From Ferruginibacter sp. (GTDB taxonomy: Bacteria; Bacteroidota; Bacteroidia; Chitinophagales; Chitinophagaceae), in contig JAURWD010000203.1 of NCBI GenBank assembly GCA_030655145.1, positions 1 to 33,650 of the forward strand: a stretch of 33,650 bases of DNA, given 5' to 3'. Positions 7,327 through 15,812 of the stretch are shown piece after piece. Both the position numbers and the translations under genes were made by a program. Position 1 is the first letter of the stretch. The number at the start of each line of letters is the position of its first letter. Under the pieces are notes generated by a model. That model was not told the DNA's origin. It saw nothing but the letters and a program-made list of their open reading frames with translations, and made no database searches.

Positions 7327-7881
7327 TTAAGCCTTGCCGGCGTTTTCTTCATCCAATTTTTGAAAGGCATACAACATGCAGCTAACGTGAAGTGCCTGTG
7401 CAAACTCATTGCGTTTCAACATTGCCCGCACTTCTTCAAGCGGGAAATGCAACACCTCAATTTCTTCGTTATCATCCAGGCTTTGCGCCCCTTTCTTAAT
7501 TCCGCCCCGGGCGAGATATAAATGGGTGTAACCACTCAGGACACCAGGATTTCCTGCAACTTTTCCAAGGTAGTCGATGCTTGTAAATTCATAGCCTGTC
7601 TCTTCCAATAGCTCCCGCCCAATAGCATCATTGGGATCTTCTTTTGGATCAACAAAGCCACCGGGTAATTCCAGCAAGGTCTCTTCAATCGGGTGCCGGT
7701 ATTGTTTTGCAATCAGCACTTTTCCTTCTTCGGTTATGCCCAATGCACAAACAGAGGGCGGAAGTTCGACCAGGTAATACGCGGGAACGATGGTTCCATC
7801 GGGCATTTCACACCGGTCTTTGCGGGCAGTGAAATATGGATGTTTCGAGATGTATTCAGATGAGAGCTTTTTCCAATTCAT
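7327..7881 (-). CDS. Nudix hydrolase, ADP-ribose pyrophosphatase-like
   Basis: A 184-residue cytoplasmic hydrolase of nucleoside-diphosphate-linked compounds. The Nudix box is complete: G-F-V-D-P-K-E, seven residues, then REL-L-EE-T-GY, matching GX5EX7REUXEEXGU. The upstream QYRHPIEETLLELPGG and the GNPGVLSGYTHLYLA segment after the box are typical of ADP-ribose/ADP-sugar pyrophosphatases (NudF-like), where a residue pattern 15-17 after the box helps set substrate. Substrate is therefore a family inference. It is separated from the upstream yfiT gene by a terminator and probably has its own promoter (a TACTTTTA stretch lies just upstream). Confidence 0.9.
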   Translation of the reverse strand: MNWKKLSSEYISKHPYFTARKDRCEMPDGTIVPAYYLVELPPSVCALGITEEGKVLIAKQYRHPIEETLLELPGGFVDPKEDPNDAIGRELLEETGYEFTSIDYLGKVAGNPGVLSGYTHLYLARGGIKKGAQSLDDNEEIEVLHFPLEEVRAMLKRNEFAQALHVSCMLYAFQKLDEENAGKA

Positions 7882-7900
7882 GTGGAACTTGATTAAAAGT

Positions 7901-7928
7901 AAAAACGGGAAGCATTGCTTTCCCGTTT
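7901..7928 (-). terminator. Rho-independent terminator after the yfiT-like gene
   Basis: On the minus strand AAACGGGAA pairs with TTCCCGTTT around a short centre, and the stem runs into five or more T. It begins 8 bases after the yfiT-like stop codon. Confidence 0.8.
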
Positions 7929-7935
7929 AAGAAGG

Positions 7936-8460
7936 TTACCATTTCATTCTTTCCCGTAACGAAGTAATGTGAGCCGTATGATGGCGGCCGTGCCAGGCAT
8001 ACATGCCGACCAAATGCCACAAGGTCATTTCTTTTTTATGTTCGGGATGAAAGACAGTCCGGTTCCATTGATTACCGGAAATATTTTTTAGCAACTCTAC
8101 CAGGCGAACATGTAGTGCATGCAAAATGGTGAGCGATAAATTGAAGGGCAGATTTTCCGTATCCTTTAGATTAGCCCACGCGGCTTCATCATAAGGTTTG
8201 ATAGTCGGATTATCTTCTGTAAGGCCAAGCTTGAAGCGGATGAAGGCATTCATGTGGCTATCTGCAACATGATGCACCACTTGCTTAACCGACCAGCCGT
8301 CGGGGCGATACGGTGTATTAACCTGTGCCTCATCGAGGTTCACTACGGCATTCTCCAGGTGTTGCGGTAAATTTTTGATGTCGATCAGCCATTCTTCCAA
8401 TTGCTTTTCTGAAAATGGCTGTGGTACATATTTACCGATCGGGTAGCGAAGGTCGTCCAT
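7936..8460 (-). CDS. yfiT: YfiT/BstA-like DinB-fold metal-dependent protein (putative bacillithiol transferase)
   Basis: A 174-residue four-helix DinB-fold protein. The opening LRYPIGKYVPQ, then PYRPDGWSVKQVVHHVADSHMNAFIRFKL, and the late AWHGRHHTAHI closely follow Bacillus YfiT, a metal-binding protein later described as a bacillithiol S-transferase (BstA). Likely metal ligands are a histidine in HHVADSH (residues 63-69) and His160/His164 in GRHHTAH. The role in this organism depends on whether it makes bacillithiol, which the window does not show. It follows the FKBP gene by 40 bases on the same strand, so the two may be cotranscribed, and a terminator follows. Confidence 0.87.
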   Translation of the reverse strand: MDDLRYPIGKYVPQPFSEKQLEEWLIDIKNLPQHLENAVVNLDEAQVNTPYRPDGWSVKQVVHHVADSHMNAFIRFKLGLTEDNPTIKPYDEAAWANLKDTENLPFNLSLTILHALHVRLVELLKNISGNQWNRTVFHPEHKKEMTLWHLVGMYAWHGRHHTAHITSLRERMKW

Positions 8461-8500
8461 GATGTTTTTCTAAAGTTAGTAATCGTAAATGCAATTTTAT

Positions 8501-9253
8501 TTATTTCGCAGGGTCTGCAGCACCAGGTTTGATGCCCAGTAATTCCATGTCAAAAATAAGGGCTGATCCGCCAGGTATGTCCGCGCCAGCGCCCCTGTCC
8601 CCATATCCCAATTCACTTGGAATGAACACTTTGAATTTGTCGCCGATGTGCATGAGTTGCAATACTTCGGTCCAACCCCTGATCACGCCACCTACGGCAA
8701 TTGTCAACGGCTCGCCCCTGTCATAAGAATTGTCGAAAGGCTTTCCGTCGATAAGGGTTCCTTTATAATGTGCGATTACTGTATCCTGAATTTTAGGTGT
8801 TGCTGAAGAAGCATCACCCTTCATGATCACTTCATATTGCAGCCCGCTCGCGGTCGTAATTACACCTGCACGTTTTTTATTTGCCTCGAGGAAAGCGTTG
8901 CCTTTGGAACGAACAACTTCATTCTTTTTCGACATGTTAACCTGTAATTGCTGCTGGATGCACATATTGGCTTGTTGCTCATCTAACAACGATTTCCTTT
9001 TTCCAAAAATGTCGTCCAGGGCTTTTTGCAGGGCCGCGTTGCTGATCTTTTCGATGCCTTGTTGTTTCAGGTTATTAGCGATATTCATTCCAAGCGCATA
9101 GCTAAAAGAATCAATTGAATTTTTGAGGATAGGAGCCATCGGTTTTGTTACTGCGGCCTTACCGGTGCTCGTTACTTTTTTACTTTTTGTTTGTGCATCT
9201 ACAGCGCTGCTTGTCAACACTGCCAAACCCACTGCTAAAAAAAACTGCTTCAT
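8501..9253 (-). CDS. Exported FKBP-type peptidyl-prolyl cis-trans isomerase (FkpA/Mip-like)
   Basis: A 250-residue periplasmic folding factor. The signal peptide covers about residues 1-20 (MKQFFLAVGLAVLTSSAVDA, then Q). Residues ~45-130 form the helical dimerisation segment (SYALGMNIANNLKQQG onward) of FkpA/Mip proteins. The C-terminal ~110 residues are an FKBP domain with SGLQYEV, VIAHYKGTLIDGKPFDNSYDRGEPL, GVIRGWTEVLQLM, and LGYGDRGAGADIPGGSALIFDMELL, including most active-site aromatics. It sits 33 bases after the ABC ATPase gene and before yfiT, all on the minus strand, and may share their transcript. Confidence 0.93.
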   Translation of the reverse strand: MKQFFLAVGLAVLTSSAVDAQTKSKKVTSTGKAAVTKPMAPILKNSIDSFSYALGMNIANNLKQQGIEKISNAALQKALDDIFGKRKSLLDEQQANMCIQQQLQVNMSKKNEVVRSKGNAFLEANKKRAGVITTASGLQYEVIMKGDASSATPKIQDTVIAHYKGTLIDGKPFDNSYDRGEPLTIAVGGVIRGWTEVLQLMHIGDKFKVFIPSELGYGDRGAGADIPGGSALIFDMELLGIKPGAADPAK

Positions 9254-9286
9254 TTGTGTACTTTATTTGATTTATATAATTGATGT

Positions 9287-10048
9287 TTATGCTTCTCTCA
9301 TTTCCTTCCCTGTGAGGTTGATAAACACATCCTCCAGGTTAGCAGCTTTCACTTGCTTCGGTCTTTCAAACCCACCTGCCACCAGGTCGTCGATCATCTT
9401 ATCGGGTGATGCTAAAGCAATAATCCTGCCTTCATCCATAATGGCGATCCGATCACATAATTGTTCGGCTTCATCCATGTAATGCGTGGTGATAATTACG
9501 GTCGTTCCTTTTGAACGGATATCTCGGATCAGGTCCCAAAGATTGCGCCGGGCCTGTGGATCCAGTCCAGTCGTAGGCTCGTCGAGGAAAACGATCTTTG
9601 GCTGGTTGATAAGGGTGGTCGCGATGGAAAACCGTTGCTTTTGGCCTCCACTCATTTCTTTGTATTTGTTCTTTGCCTTGTCCGCGAGGTTCACCAATCT
9701 CAGCAGTTCCATGGCATCCACCGAACGGTTGTACAACCCTGCGAAAAGTTCAATGAGTTCAAGAAGATTTAAACCCGGGTAAAACCCGGAAGTCTGGAGT
9801 TGTACGCCGATGATCTTTTTGATACTGCCCGGCTCGGTATCGAGGTTTAATCCATCAACGATCACTTCTCCGCTGGTTTTGTCACGCAGGGTTTCAATGA
9901 TCTCAAGGGTAGTCGATTTTCCGGCGCCATTCGGGCCAAGCAGTCCAAATATCTCTCCCTCATACACATCAAATGAGATGCCTTTTACTGCTTCAAAATT
10001 TCCGTAATTCTTCTTTAGGTTCGTAACGGAAATGATCTTGTTCTGCAT
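9287..10048 (-). CDS. ABC transporter ATP-binding protein
   Basis: A 253-residue ATPase subunit. Walker A is GPNGAGKST (residues 38-46), the Q-loop falls in GVQLQTSGFYPGL, the signature is MSGGQKQR, Walker B is KIVFLDEPTTGLDP, and the H-loop is in ITTHYMDEAEQLCDR. The layout, with an LEDVFINLTG tail, is that of ABC-2-type (drug/daunorubicin or Nat-like) exporters. Such ATPases normally work with a membrane permease encoded beside them; none is adjacent here, since the flanking genes are a GNAT and FKBP. The partner must be elsewhere. A TAATTTCG stretch (10072-10079, minus) 23 bases before the start could be its -7 box. Confidence 0.93.
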   Translation of the reverse strand: MQNKIISVTNLKKNYGNFEAVKGISFDVYEGEIFGLLGPNGAGKSTTLEIIETLRDKTSGEVIVDGLNLDTEPGSIKKIIGVQLQTSGFYPGLNLLELIELFAGLYNRSVDAMELLRLVNLADKAKNKYKEMSGGQKQRFSIATTLINQPKIVFLDEPTTGLDPQARRNLWDLIRDIRSKGTTVIITTHYMDEAEQLCDRIAIMDEGRIIALASPDKMIDDLVAGGFERPKQVKAANLEDVFINLTGKEMREA

Positions 10049-10071
10049 ATGAGAAACGGGTTTTAAACGGC

Positions 10072-10079
10072 CGAAATTA
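10072..10079 (-). promoter_or_regulatory. Possible -7 box of the ABC ATPase gene
   Basis: TAATTTCG on the minus strand, one base off TAnnTTTG, 23 bases before the ATG. No clear -33 was found. Confidence 0.25.
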
Positions 10080-10126
10080 CGGCACTGGCGGTTCTTTTCG
10101 TTGGTTTCGTTTCCTTTTAACGAAGA

Positions 10127-10582
10127 TTATAGGAAAATCTGCATCATAATGTCAGCAGTGGCATAGTGTGAATCGGTAACCGGGATATATTCGAAGCCGG
10201 ATTTTTCATAAAGGGAAAGGGCGTTTTTCAACTGGCTGTTGGAAAGCAGGATCACCTTTTTCGCCCCGCTGGATCTGGCGGTTTCCAGGCATTTTTCCAG
10301 TAATAATTTACTAATGCCTTTTCCGCGGAAGGCTGGCGCAACGACCATCTTTGCCAGTTCAAATACCCCGTCAGTCTCTTTGATCAACGCAGCGGTACCT
10401 ACCAGTGAATCGTCGGCAATGGCAAGAAAAATAAATCCACCTGGTTGTATGATCTGCTTCCCGGGATTGTCGAGCATAAGCAGATCGTGCTCTTCGGTCA
10501 GGTTATATTGATCAAGCCATTCAAGGTTCAGGGACTTAAAAGCTGCCGCGTAGGCCTGATCGAAATTTATGATGTCTACCAT
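10127..10582 (-). CDS. GNAT-family N-acetyltransferase
   Basis: A 151-residue single-domain acetyltransferase. The acetyl-CoA-binding motif A is ELAKMVVAPAFRGKGISKLLLEKCLETA (here seen in parts: the MVVAPAFRGKGIS block is the Q/R-x-x-G-x-G/A loop region), followed by the AKKVILLSNSQLKNALSLYEKSGFEYI motif B segment. The substrate is unknown; the family acts on amines of antibiotics, amino acids, protein N-termini and more. It is co-oriented with fbp upstream and the ABC ATPase downstream with gaps of 60-80 bases, so operon membership is uncertain. Confidence 0.88.
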   Translation of the reverse strand: MVDIINFDQAYAAAFKSLNLEWLDQYNLTEEHDLLMLDNPGKQIIQPGGFIFLAIADDSLVGTAALIKETDGVFELAKMVVAPAFRGKGISKLLLEKCLETARSSGAKKVILLSNSQLKNALSLYEKSGFEYIPVTDSHYATADIMMQIFL

Positions 10583-10645
10583 GGTGGCCAGGAGTCTTTT
10601 ATGATCCCACTGCTATTAATTCGAAATGAAATTTAATTGATGCAC

Positions 10646-11665
10646 TTATGATTGATCAGGGTTGATATAGCTATTGAGTTCTTCCATCATCAACTTGCTT
10701 CCAATGTATAAGGGCGTACGTTGATGTACGTGGGTCGGTTGAATGTCGAGGATGCGTTGCTTACCGTCTGTGGCAAGGCCACCTGCAACTTCAACTATAA
10801 ATGCAAAAGGACTGCATTCGTACAGCAACCTCAGTTTGCCTCCCGGTTTATCTTTCAGTGCCGGGTACATGAAAATGCCTCCCTTGATCAGGTTGCGGTG
10901 AACATCACTCACCATACTTCCAATATATCGTTGCGTATAAGGTCCGCCCTCGCTGGCTTCTTTTTGCTGGCAAACATTTATGTATTTACGAACGCCTTCT
11001 TCATACTGGAAAAAATTGCCATGATTCACGGAATAGATCTTTCCAGCGGGCGGGCATTTTATATCAGGGTGACTAAGCGTCCATTCACCGATAGAAGGAT
11101 CGAGCGTAAAACCATTCACGCCACGGCGGGTTGCATAAACAAGTATCGTAGACGAACCGTAAATAACATAACCGGCGGCGACTTGCTTAATGCCGGGTTG
11201 CAAGAAATCAGCCAGCGTCACCGGGGTGCCCACAGGTGTAACCCGCCTGAACACACTAAAGATGGTGCCGATGGAAACATTCACATCAATGTTCGCACTA
11301 CCATCCAGCGGATCAAAAAGACAGACGTATTTGCTGTTGTTACTTATCTCATCATCAAAAACTAAAATGTCGTCCAGTTCCTCGCTTCCAATGCCCGCGC
11401 AACTGATGCCATGGCGCAGCACGCCAACAAACTGGTTGTTGGCAAATACGTCGAGCTTCTTCACTTCTTCACCCTGCACATTTACACTGCCTGCATCACC
11501 AAGGATATCGATGAGCCCCGCCTTATTCACTTCTACATTTACACGTTTGGCAGCAAGGCCCATATCACGGAGCAAGCCTGATAATTCGCCGGTGGCGTTC
11601 GGAAAATTTCTTAACTGTTGAATGGTAAACTCATCCAGCGTTTGTACTCTACGGTTAATGGTCAT
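10646..11665 (-). CDS. fbp: Fructose-1,6-bisphosphatase, class 1
   Basis: A 339-residue gluconeogenic phosphatase converting fructose-1,6-bisphosphate to fructose 6-phosphate in the cytoplasm. Metal-binding motifs are GSEELDD (residues 93-99) and DPLDGSANID (118-127); the substrate loop appears in YIGSMVSDVHRNLIKGGIFMYP and the C-terminal LYECSPFAFIVEVAGG. Length matches class 1 enzymes of 330-340 residues. It is divergent from the aspartokinase gene across a 143-base gap. A TACATTTG box (11710-11717, minus) lies 44 bases before the start. Confidence 0.96.
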   Translation of the reverse strand: MTINRRVQTLDEFTIQQLRNFPNATGELSGLLRDMGLAAKRVNVEVNKAGLIDILGDAGSVNVQGEEVKKLDVFANNQFVGVLRHGISCAGIGSEELDDILVFDDEISNNSKYVCLFDPLDGSANIDVNVSIGTIFSVFRRVTPVGTPVTLADFLQPGIKQVAAGYVIYGSSTILVYATRRGVNGFTLDPSIGEWTLSHPDIKCPPAGKIYSVNHGNFFQYEEGVRKYINVCQQKEASEGGPYTQRYIGSMVSDVHRNLIKGGIFMYPALKDKPGGKLRLLYECSPFAFIVEVAGGLATDGKQRILDIQPTHVHQRTPLYIGSKLMMEELNSYINPDQS

Positions 11666-11709
11666 AGTTAATTTTCAGATTGCAGAATTTAGATTTTAGA
11701 TTTGCGCTT

Positions 11710-11717
11710 CAAATGTA
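11710..11717 (-). promoter_or_regulatory. -7 promoter box (TACATTTG) of fbp
   Basis: A TAnnTTTG match on the minus strand inside the divergent fbp/aspartokinase gap, 44 bases upstream of the fbp ATG. Confidence 0.45.
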
Positions 11718-11808
11718 GTAAGATTAATCAAACCTGCCGGCGTTTCGCGCTATATGTGAGCGTAGGAAAAACAGGTAGAAAAGATGCTTAAAATTTAAAA
11801 AGATATTG

Positions 11809-13077
11809 ATGAAGGTTTTCAAGTTTGGTGGCGCGAGTATTAACAGTGTTGAACGGATAAAAAATGTCGCAAAAATTATCTCGGAGTTTAAAAACGAAAA
11901 GATATTGATCATCATTTCAGCCATGGGTAAGGTAACGAACGAGCTGGAAAATGTCGTGAACCTTTTTTACGCGGGCGACCGCGAAGCTGCACTTGAAGGC
12001 TTTGAAAAAATAAAGTCCCTGCACATAAATGTTTATAGCGAACTGACTGGCTTACCAGCAGAATCTTACCGCGAGATCGGCATCAATGATCTTTTCACCG
12101 AAGTAGAATGGCTGTTGCATGACCGCCCTGTTCGACCATATGATTACTACTACGACCAGATCGTATGCATTGGCGAATTGCTGAGTACCTCTATTGTTAG
12201 TAGCTACCTGAACATTACGGGGATTAAAAATAATTGGATCGATGTACGGGATATTTTTCGCACGGATGATAATTTCCGCGATGCTACCATTGATTGGGAA
12301 TTTACACAAGGTAGGGTTACTGAAAGCATCGTTCCTTTATTCGACCAGGCAGACCTGGTGATTACGCAAGGATTTATTGGCTCAACCGATGAAAACGAAA
12401 GTACCACGCTGGGGCGGGAGGGAAGTGATTTTACGGCCGCCATTTTTGCCAATATGCTCGACGCGGAAACACAAACCATCTGGAAAGATGTGGAAGGAGT
12501 GATGAATGCTGATCCGAAATTATTTCCTGATGCGCAATTTATCAGTAAGCTAAGTTTCCGGGAAGTGATCGAGATGGCGTATTACGGAGCTCAGGTGATT
12601 CATCCGAAAACCATCAAGCCACTGCAAAATAAAAGTATCCCTTTGCACGTGCGCTGTTTCTTAAAACCGGCGCTGCCAGGTACCATTATCAGTGATGAAC
12701 CCGTAACCAATCTTCCCCCGATCATTGTATTAAAAGAAAACCAGGTTTTGTTGCAACTCGAATCCCGCGATTTTTCTTTTGTAGAAGATACGCTGATCGG
12801 CAAGTTGCATGAGCTGTTTGCTGATGCACGCATACGACCGAACCTTTCCCTCAATGGTGCCATCACGCTCTTGTGTTGCCTCGATGATAAACCGGAGAAA
12901 ATTGAAAAGCTGGCACTTGCAGCCAGTGACCTGTTTGAAGTACAGGTGGAGAAGAATTGCACCCTGCTTACCATTCGACATTATACGGATGAGATCGTTG
13001 AAAAGTTGACCGCCGGTCGTGGGCAGTTGCTCAGTCAGCAGAACAAGGACACGGTTCAGATTCTTATCAGGAATTAG
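11809..13077 (+). CDS. lysC: Aspartokinase (monofunctional)
   Basis: A 422-residue enzyme that phosphorylates aspartate, the first step toward lysine, threonine, methionine and diaminopimelate. The N-terminal kinase domain opens with VFKFGGASI (family KFGGTSV), continues with IGELLSTSIVSSYL, and holds the substrate/nucleotide segment TLGREGSDFTAAIFANML and WKDVEGVMNADPK, then EMAYYGAQVIHPKTIKP. The last ~120 residues form the ACT regulatory region, where feedback by lysine or threonine is usual. No homoserine dehydrogenase domain is fused. The ATG at 11809 is preferred to the TTG just before it. A symmetric hairpin at 13181-13215 lies past the stop. Confidence 0.93.
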   Translation: MKVFKFGGASINSVERIKNVAKIISEFKNEKILIIISAMGKVTNELENVVNLFYAGDREAALEGFEKIKSLHINVYSELTGLPAESYREIGINDLFTEVEWLLHDRPVRPYDYYYDQIVCIGELLSTSIVSSYLNITGIKNNWIDVRDIFRTDDNFRDATIDWEFTQGRVTESIVPLFDQADLVITQGFIGSTDENESTTLGREGSDFTAAIFANMLDAETQTIWKDVEGVMNADPKLFPDAQFISKLSFREVIEMAYYGAQVIHPKTIKPLQNKSIPLHVRCFLKPALPGTIISDEPVTNLPPIIVLKENQVLLQLESRDFSFVEDTLIGKLHELFADARIRPNLSLNGAITLLCCLDDKPEKIEKLALAASDLFEVQVEKNCTLLTIRHYTDEIVEKLTAGRGQLLSQQNKDTVQILIRN

Positions 13078-13180
13078 TTCCCTGGATTCATCTTGTCAAC
13101 CTTTCAGTATTGCTCTTCGTTTCTTTCCCTAAGTTCGAAACATATCGAAGTCGCTTTTTTTTTCCTGCGAAAAATGCGGC

Positions 13181-13215
13181 AAAAAATCATCAACCAATAG
13201 TTGCCTTGATTTTTT
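13181..13215. terminator. Bidirectional terminator-like hairpin between lysC and the L,D-transpeptidase gene
   Basis: AAAAAATCA (13181-13189) pairs with TGATTTTTT (13207-13215), with an inner CAAC/GTTG helix around CAATA. The A- and T-runs make it usable from both strands, which suits its place between convergent genes. It lies 104 bases after the lysC stop; the rest of the 308-base gap shows nothing else I recognise. Confidence 0.5.
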
Positions 13216-13385
13216 ATCAGCCCGCGCACAATTGTTCAATCAATGGTTGCCGTGTTGCGTTCAATGTTTGAGCGCATATCAGTGACCGTTAGCTTGGTGT
13301 TCTGTGTAAACTGTGATGAGAATTGGACCGGCCGTAAACAACGGGAATAGAAGCTGATGTGGGATAAGTCCCTGGTTTACGAAAC

Positions 13386-14153
13386 TTAGTTTACAATGTA
13401 TTCCCCTCTCTTATTTACAAGAATAATGGGCAATTGCTTTTTTGATTCGAAGTGATCGAAAGCGCCTTTAAGAGTGACGGCAAATTGTTGGAGAGGCTGG
13501 TTTTCTTTTGTTGCCTGGGCTAAATAGTCGAAAGATTTTTTGATGTTATACTTCACCGGGAATACGTGGACCGGTATAAAATCCTGGCCCTGGTCTTTAA
13601 CCTGTGAAGCCAACAGGTAAAGTTCTTCAATAGGTGCATCACTGATGGCGATACAGCCGGTTGATACGCAACTGCCATGAATGTAAATGCTGTTGCCGGG
13701 CCGAAGTGAATCACTCAATAAACGATCCGAAGCATTCGGGTAATTCAGGCCAAGGGCCAGGTGATAGTTGCTATTGGGATTGAATTCATTAATGTAGTAA
13801 AAGCCTTCTGGCACCTGGTAATCGCCTTCCATTCGTTTTGGACCCATCGTCCCACTTTGCATGCAGACTTTATAGGTCTTGAAAAATTTGAACGGGCCGT
13901 TTCCGGTTTCTTTCACCCAAACTTCCAGTTGACGATCGAACTTAAAGCTGCGCAGGTACATCTGCTCGGGCGGCCATTGCAATTTTTTATCCTCAAATTG
14001 TTTCCGAAGGGAATCTTCCACACGCGAAAAAGTTTCAGCATGTTTGCCGGTTGACTTTGGATAACTGATAAAAGCGGTCTGAGAATAACCATGCAGGCTT
14101 GCAAAAAATGCGAGCAGCACTATAGATATATAGTTGATTGAGTTGCGCTTCAT
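13386..14153 (-). CDS. Exported L,D-transpeptidase-family protein (YafK type)
   Basis: A 255-residue protein with a signal peptide at residues ~1-25 (ending HGYSQ). The YkuD catalytic motif is IHGSCVSTGCIAI, with His159 and catalytic Cys167. The family either crosslinks peptidoglycan stem peptides through a 3-3 bond, joins proteins to peptidoglycan, or, in the YafK branch, cleaves such links. The MGPKRMEGDYQVPEGFYYI segment before the motif is typical of YafK-like members. Which activity this one has cannot be read from sequence. It is separated from hppD by 146 bases that contain a spaced inverted repeat. Confidence 0.88.
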   Translation of the reverse strand: MKRNSINYISIVLLAFFASLHGYSQTAFISYPKSTGKHAETFSRVEDSLRKQFEDKKLQWPPEQMYLRSFKFDRQLEVWVKETGNGPFKFFKTYKVCMQSGTMGPKRMEGDYQVPEGFYYINEFNPNSNYHLALGLNYPNASDRLLSDSLRPGNSIYIHGSCVSTGCIAISDAPIEELYLLASQVKDQGQDFIPVHVFPVKYNIKKSFDYLAQATKENQPLQQFAVTLKGAFDHFESKKQLPIILVNKRGEYIVN

Positions 14154-14159
14154 TAAAAA

Positions 14160-14242
14160 AAGAGGGATTATTAGGTGTATGAACGCAAAAATAACTTTTT
14201 TATTTACTTACGTCTTTACCCTCTTGCAAAAATATCCCTCTT
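14160..14242. repeat. Spaced inverted repeat upstream of the L,D-transpeptidase gene
   Basis: AAGAGGGAT (14160-14168) and its exact complement ATCCCTCTT (14234-14242) are 65 bases apart, and CCCTCTTG also repeats directly at 14219-14226 and 14236-14243. It fills the gap before the L,D-transpeptidase start. Function unknown; chance is possible. Confidence 0.3.
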
Positions 14243-14299
14243 GTCCAGTATGCTGCATGAAGATGCTGTTAAATTTTCCTCCACTAATTAACATGGGCA

Positions 14300-15433
14300 T
14301 TAAAGGTTACCGCGGCGTTCCTGTTCTTTTTCCAGCGCTTCAAATAATGCTTTAAAATTTCCTTTACCGAAACTTTTCGCGCCTTTGCGCTGAATGATCT
14401 CAAAAAACAGGGTTGGTCGGTCCTGCAGGGGTTTGCTAAAAATTTGAAGGAGGTAACCTTCCTCATCATGGTCAATCAAAATACCAAGACGCTGCAGTGG
14501 TTCAAGGTCTTCGTCAATCGTACCAACCCGGTCCAGGATATGGTCATAGTAGGAGGCGGGAATTGTTAAAAATTCAATACCCCGGCTTTGTAAATCAGAT
14601 ACGGTCCGCACGATATCTGCCGTCGCAATGGCAACGTGTTGTACGCCTTCGCCATTGTAGTAGTCAAGGTACTCCTCTACCTGGCTTTTCTTTTTGCCTT
14701 CGGCCGGTTCGTTGATGGGGAACTTCACATAGCCATTCCCATTGCTCATTACCTTACTCATCAGCGCCGAGTATTCGGTTGATATATCATTGTCATCAAA
14801 CGTAAGAATGTTGCGGAAGCCCATCACATCCTCGTAAAATTTTACCCAGGGATTCATCTGGTTCCAGCCAACATTACCCACGCAATGGTCTACATAGAGA
14901 AGGCCAGTTTCCGCGGGATTATAATTTGATTTCCATTCAACAAACCCCGGCATAAAGATCCCTGCATACTCTTCGCGTTCGATGAACAGGTGAATCGTTT
15001 CTCCATAAGTATGGATTCCGCTTACAATAACTGTCCCATTTTCATCCGTCAGTTTAGTTGGTTCCATGAATGATTTCGCACCCCGACTGGTCGTCTCCTG
15101 CCAGGCGGCAGTCGCATCTTTCACTTTTAACGCGAGGTGTTTCACGCCGTCACCATGTTGTTCCACATGATCCGCGATTAAATTCCCCGGACGTAGCGCA
15201 GTGGTCAATACGAATGTTAGCTTATTCTGGCGGAGCACATAACTCACTTTGTCTTTTTGCCCGGTTTCGGGACCGGCATAAGCGAGGGATTGAAAGCCAA
15301 AAGCAGTTTTATAAAAATGTGCCGCTTGTTTGGCATTTCCTACATAGAATTCTACATAGTCAGTTCCAAGTAAGGGAAGAAAATCAACGGTTGAAGGTGC
15401 AACAGTAGTCGCTGCCTGGTGAATGGTATCCAT
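14300..15433 (-). CDS. hppD: 4-hydroxyphenylpyruvate dioxygenase
   Basis: A 377-residue non-heme Fe(II) enzyme that turns 4-hydroxyphenylpyruvate into homogentisate in tyrosine breakdown. The facial triad is visible: His183 in YVDHCVGNV, His266 in GVQHVAIAT and Glu345 in LFFEIIQRKG. The two-domain vicinal-oxygen-chelate layout is complete, and the C-terminal gate helix (GNFKALFEALEKEQ) is present. Other homogentisate-pathway genes (homogentisate dioxygenase, fumarylacetoacetase) are not in the window, so this gene is apart from its usual partners. No strong promoter box was found in the ~380-base gap before it. Confidence 0.96.
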   Translation of the reverse strand: MDTIHQAATTVAPSTVDFLPLLGTDYVEFYVGNAKQAAHFYKTAFGFQSLAYAGPETGQKDKVSYVLRQNKLTFVLTTALRPGNLIADHVEQHGDGVKHLALKVKDATAAWQETTSRGAKSFMEPTKLTDENGTVIVSGIHTYGETIHLFIEREEYAGIFMPGFVEWKSNYNPAETGLLYVDHCVGNVGWNQMNPWVKFYEDVMGFRNILTFDDNDISTEYSALMSKVMSNGNGYVKFPINEPAEGKKKSQVEEYLDYYNGEGVQHVAIATADIVRTVSDLQSRGIEFLTIPASYYDHILDRVGTIDEDLEPLQRLGILIDHDEEGYLLQIFSKPLQDRPTLFFEIIQRKGAKSFGKGNFKALFEALEKEQERRGNL

Positions 15434-15601
15434 GATGATGCATTAAATAAGTGATTAAATAAAAACGGAAAATATTAATCAGCGGCATCCATAGCAAGCG
15501 CTAGCAACAGCAGAGTATAACTGCAGCGTTTATCGAAAAATCGTTTATGTGGGTAATCGGGAAGCATTCGGATACGAAGGTATCTAAATCGCTTGAATCT
15601 C

Positions 15602-15660
15602 CGTAAGGCGTGATGTTAATCCTTACGCAATTGCTGTATTGAAGGGGAATCACCTTCAAT
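15602..15660. promoter_or_regulatory. Two tandem stem-loops upstream of the sensor kinase gene
   Basis: CGTAAGG (15602-15608) pairs with CCTTACG (15621-15627); just after it ATTGAAGG (15638-15645) pairs with CCTTCAAT (15653-15660). They lie in the divergent gap (15434-15812) between hppD and the kinase. The second stem-loop has only a short T-run after it, so a leader structure or operator is as likely as a terminator. I see nothing else in this gap. Confidence 0.4.
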
Positions 15661-15812
15661 TTCAAGAAGAAAAACAACCGAATTCTTGAGGGTTATTCTT
15701 CCTGAGTTATTGTCTTTTTTCGATATCATTGTCTGGCAATCTACTTCCAGTCAGTCAATATTGCCAAAAACCAACATCCTGCTTAAATCTATTGTTGCCC
15801 ATCCTCCACGTA

